This document shows, piece after piece, positions 60,867-64,000 of a stretch of DNA of 64,000 bases. The notes beneath the pieces are model-generated. The model was not told the origin of the DNA and did no database searches. It saw only the letters and a program-made list of their open reading frames with translations. Each line of letters begins with the position of its first letter. Positions within the stretch are counted from its first letter, which is position 1. This stretch comes from Crocodylus rhombifer. Taxonomy: Eukaryota > Chordata > Crocodylia > Crocodylidae. Location: positions 260,225 through 324,224 of the forward strand of contig JAVSML010000980.1 in assembly GCA_038503035.1 (NCBI GenBank). Reading direction: 5' to 3'. A program made the translations under genes and the position numbers.

Positions 60867-61485
60867 ATCCCCCCCCGTCCTGCCTGTGTGGGCCCCCAGC
60901 TGCCAGGGCTGTGGGGCCAGGGACCTAGGTCCAGAGCCTCCTGCCCCCTGGAGCAGCACGCAAACCCTGGCTGCTGCCCATGGAAGGTGGTGGCTGCCAT
61001 GGGAGAGCAGAACGCAGATCCCAGCTCTCCCTTTCCCATGGGCAGCACCACAAGAATGGAGCCTGTGGGCTGGGTGGGTGGAGGTCTCTTCTGTGGGCTT
61101 GTGCTCCCTGCCCTGCTGCCTTCCCCCTGGGGAGTCCCCCTGGGGAGTCCGCAACCCAGTGGGCAAGAACTGGTGCAGCAGGCCAAAGCGGGGCTCCCTT
61201 CCCTCCCCAACATGGCTGCCTGTATGTACACACATGCGCATGGCACTCCCTGCTTGACTGCCCTCCTCCCACTTCCCCATGCCCTTTGCAGGCTGGAACT
61301 CTGCAAGCCTGAAAAGAGCTCTTTGCAAAAATGGAAAATCTACATTTCTTCATTAAAATGATCAATCACGCTTCTCCATTAAAATAAGAAATCTCTGTAT
61401 TTCTCAGTTAAGAAGGAAAATCCGTGTTGTCCCCTGCCCCACCTCGTTTTTCTGTGGTAAGCAGAACACCTGAAACCCTGGTTTT
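60464..61485 (+). mobile_element. Long CAGGGATCCTGG-type element with GC-rich cargo (copy 4)
   Basis: It begins CAGGGATCCTGGTTTTCTTT and is collinear with copy 2 (11814) for about 280 bp. It then carries about 600 bp of GC-rich sequence with a huge C tract, and AT-rich family-like text near 61330-61430 (ttctccattaaaataagaaa). The right end is unclear: a gaaaccctggttttcgtgta string near 61472 lies in left-end orientation. Long frames here are compositional. Confidence 0.5.
60797..60865. repeat. Poly-C tract, 34 C + G + 34 C
   Basis: 34 Cs (60797-60830), one G (60831), then 34 Cs (60832-60865). The opposite strand is poly-G, capable of quadruplex formation. The proline/glycine runs predicted across it are not a protein. 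Confidence 0.95.
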
Positions 61486-62244
61486 CGTGTAATTCTCCTT
61501 GTTTCTATCTGTCAAGTTGCATTAAAAGACAGCTAAAAGTCCTAAAATGCTCGTTTTCTGTGAGAGGAGACATGGTCCACATGCTTGTGGGTTGGATGGG
61601 AGGTATCCATGGAACAGTCTCACTTTTAAGTTGTGATCAGTGCTATGAAAAAGCTTAAGATGTCTGAAATTAGAGAATTTCAGTTCACATATCGATAGCA
61701 GTTGTTGTTAATTTTTTTTTGGCAAATTAGTGCATGGTTTTAAGTGATCTCTTTTTTTTCCCCTTTTCATCATGATATATGGATGAATGAAAACAAGGGA
61801 CGGTTGTGAAGCAGCAGGCTGCAACTTCCACAACAAAGTGGAAGGAGGTCCTCATTCTTCAAGCAATAAAACCAGTAAATCATGGTTGGCCCTTTCCAGT
61901 CCAACATCTTGGACTCTTGGGATGCAGACAGATATAGCAGTTGAACTGTTCCAAGAATGTCACTGATTTGGAGCCAGTTCACAATTTCCCCTGGGCAGAA
62001 GTGTCCACAAGTATGCTGCTAAGATTCTAAGTTGAATCCTTACCTCTGGAGATTACACTGCTGTCAGAAAGCCCCTAGGGGAGGTAGAGTACTTGTACCA
62101 TTGTGCCTTCCAGGACGCAGTGCTGCAGTTTCCTGAGGATTTCCCTAGATGGGGAGGAAGACCTAGATTGGTTGGATGCCACCCTCAATTGAAAATTTCT
62201 GCTTCCTCATCTCAAACCATTGAGTTAAAAAGACTGAATTGAAT
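61486..62244. other. Intron 3 sequence without recognised feature
   Basis: No gene or clear repeat recognised. Confidence 0.5.
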
Positions 62245-63340
62245 AAAGAACACTTTGCGGTTCACTGGGGATGCACAGGTGTGGCTTGGGGTGAAGAGCT
62301 TAGACCCCAGCACAGATATTGGGCCCCACTTGGTGGGTCCCAGGCTCATTTGGGTCAGGAGGGTGGAAGGGCTACCAGGTGCTTGTGGGGGGACAGGGGT
62401 GGTGCTCTGATGCCCTGCTCCTGGTTCCCAGGGGGCTACAGACTCTGAGGGCCTCCATGAACTCTGTGGCTTTTCCTTACCTGTCCTGAAAGCTAGTTTG
62501 TCAATTTCATATTTCTTCTGTGGCCTCTGCAGCTGCGAGTCCCAGGCTCATTTGAGGTGGGGAGATGGGTATGTGGAGTATATGGACAGGTTGCTGATTG
62601 CTGTCGGGGGCTGTGACTCCCTGCATGTGTTGCCCAGGGGCTTGGGTTCTCCACAGGCTCTCCAAGATCTCCACTGTTTTGCTTTTTGCAAGACTTGCAT
62701 TGGAATGCATTTTGTCAACGTCACTTCTCTGTACGGGGCCTGTGCTGCGGATCCCAGGCTCTATTGGGTAGGGGGTGGGAATGGAGGGGTTGCCAGGTGG
62801 GGGGGGGGGGGGCAGACTTCCCTCTGCATGTAGGGCTGGGGAGGTGCTACATGCTCTGGAGGGCCCCAACATCCCCCCCCCCCCGCCAACTCTGTTTTGT
62901 TGTCTACTTACCAAAGCATTTTGTCAGTTTCAGTGCCCTGAATAAATATACCCTATGTTGCAAAGTTGTAAGCTCACTTGGGGTAGGGGATTTCCAGGTT
63001 CTTGGAATGCTGTGTGACCCTGATGCTCATGGTGTTGGGGGATGGCAGGGGGGCATAGGTGCTCTGACCTTCCCCCCTGCCCTCACCAAATAACTCTAGG
63101 GCTTTTCAACATCTGCCCTAAAAAGCTATTTTGTTTATTTCACCTTCCAACTGCATTCACTTGAGTTGTTGGCTCCCAAACTTGTTTGTGGTGGTGGTGA
63201 GAATTGAGGGGTAGCCAAAAGCTGTGGAGGAGGGCAGATGTATTTTGCCCCTGCTTGTAGTATGTGTAGGTCTGGGGGCTGAAGTGCCCAGGGTCTGTAG
63301 CAGGGATCTGAGATTGAGAAGGTAGCTTTCCAAGCACGGT
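62245..63340 (+). repeat. Five-unit degenerate tandem array, about 210-bp unit
   Basis: Anchor 1 (agc-ttttgtcaatttcac, variable) recurs with its tttg at 62254, 62497, 62711, 62920 and 63130. Anchor 2 (cccaggctcatttgggt, variable) recurs at 62339, 62541, 62753, about 62967 and about 63171. Both give a period of roughly 202-243, mostly 204-214. Between the anchors each unit has a G-rich segment and then a pyrimidine-rich one. Units are well diverged and no shared reading frame is kept. Confidence 0.75.
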
Positions 63341-64000
63341 TGGAAAAGTTGGAGAGTTTTTGGGGTATCCCAAAGTACCCATCCTCCAGTGAACCATGAG
63401 CAGGGGGCCAAATACACACCCAGCATCTTGCAACCCTTTCATTCCCACTATTGTCTGCCCCAAATGACCCTGGGACCCACACCCAGGGTCTCTAAGAAGG
63501 AAGTAAAACTGACACAGAGGTTTTCTGCTTCTGTACTAGGTAGGCTGTAGAGTCCTGGCTGCATTCCAGAACAGCCCCTTGCCCCTTGTTTGGGAAGGAT
63601 GAAGAGAAGTGCAGTTTGGGGTGCCTGAAGGACCGAGCAGACACTAGGCATGAAATGCTGTGTTCTCATGTCTTTTTTTGGTTCATGGAGGACTGGTTCA
63701 AAACTGCACTTGATTTTCCCATTGTACTTTTAAAATGTTCCAGGAAGCTTAAATAGGTTTTAAGTGGCCTGCCCGTCTAGACTTGTGGCGTTTAAAGTGG
63801 ATTTAAGATGTTCTGTTGCATCTGTCCACACTCTTACTCTCCTAGTTGCTTCTTGACTCATCCTGGAGTCACTGCACTGTGACTGTCTGTCCTGGCCCCT
63901 TCCTAAGCCAGCTCTGTGTACGTCATACCTCCCCCCCACTATTCATGCTTTGGGAGCTAACTTCCTATTTGCATGGTTAAGCTTTTTCCTGATAATTCCA
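63341..64000. other. Intron 3 sequence to window end
   Basis: No gene seen. The WWC3 fourth coding exon is not within the window. Confidence 0.5.

Noticed and set aside
60577..61257. 226-codon open frame with a long proline run
   Set aside because: It is produced by the poly-C tract and GC-rich filler of a transposon. Frames of similar length exist on the opposite strand, and no domain is visible.
62498..63093. Frames of 111-135 codons
   Set aside because: They fall in the 210-bp tandem array and are not maintained in the same phase from unit to unit.
1..64000. CRISPR arrays, bacterial operons, phage or toxin systems
   Set aside because: The window is a vertebrate intron landscape. No short regularly spaced repeats with unique spacers and no prokaryotic-type genes are present.

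Overview
This window is a stretch of vertebrate nuclear genome. It carries the 5' part of one protein-coding gene on the + strand, WWC3 (KIBRA family, Hippo pathway scaffold). The three coding exons seen are 1-188 (open at the window's left edge), 45653-45762 and 55695-55898. Intron 1 is about 45.5 kb, intron 2 about 9.9 kb, and at least 8.1 kb of intron 3 follows. I find no other host gene, no rRNA and no intact tRNA. Apart from 502 coding bases, everything is intron with transposable elements, simple repeats and two assembly gaps.

The organism looks like a non-avian reptile, most likely a crocodilian, with a turtle as the alternative. CR1 is the dominant LINE. One copy (28841-30283) has a nearly intact reverse transcriptase frame and ends in a repeated TCTATGAAA motif. 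CR1 tails of this kind, short non-autonomous hAT and Tc1/mariner/pogo elements, and AT-rich introns fit Crocodylia. The species call is inference.

Layout. 1-240: GC-rich exon 1 and CpG island. 355-822: CR1 tail split by a hAT element. 5639-6134: an internally deleted Tigger1-like DNA transposon. 6971-15568: several terminal-inverted-repeat (TIR) elements and a minus-strand CR1. 20951-22749: an unclassified repeat and a GC-cargo TIR element. 25403-27480: hAT elements, one inserted inside another transposon. 28841-33922: two CR1 copies and a hAT MITE with a perfect 8-bp target-site duplication (TSD). 34891-37085: hAT, a TIR element holding a minisatellite and a 400-N gap, then a CR1 split by a hAT. 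43133-43848: a complete pogo-like element. Intron 2 holds a fold-back element, a strong hairpin, an old minus-strand CR1 with esterase, endonuclease and RT remnants, and a tRNA-Ile/CR1 chimeric SINE. Intron 3 holds a second copy of the intron-1 repeat with a 10-N gap, a tandem duplication, a GC-rich island, a long poly-C tract and a five-unit tandem array of about 210 bp (62245-63340).

No multi-gene system is present. The observations most worth following are the Tigger1-like element in a reptile-like background, the tRNA-Ile/CR1 SINE, the 210-bp tandem array, and a GC-rich minisatellite module shared by two unrelated DNA transposon families.
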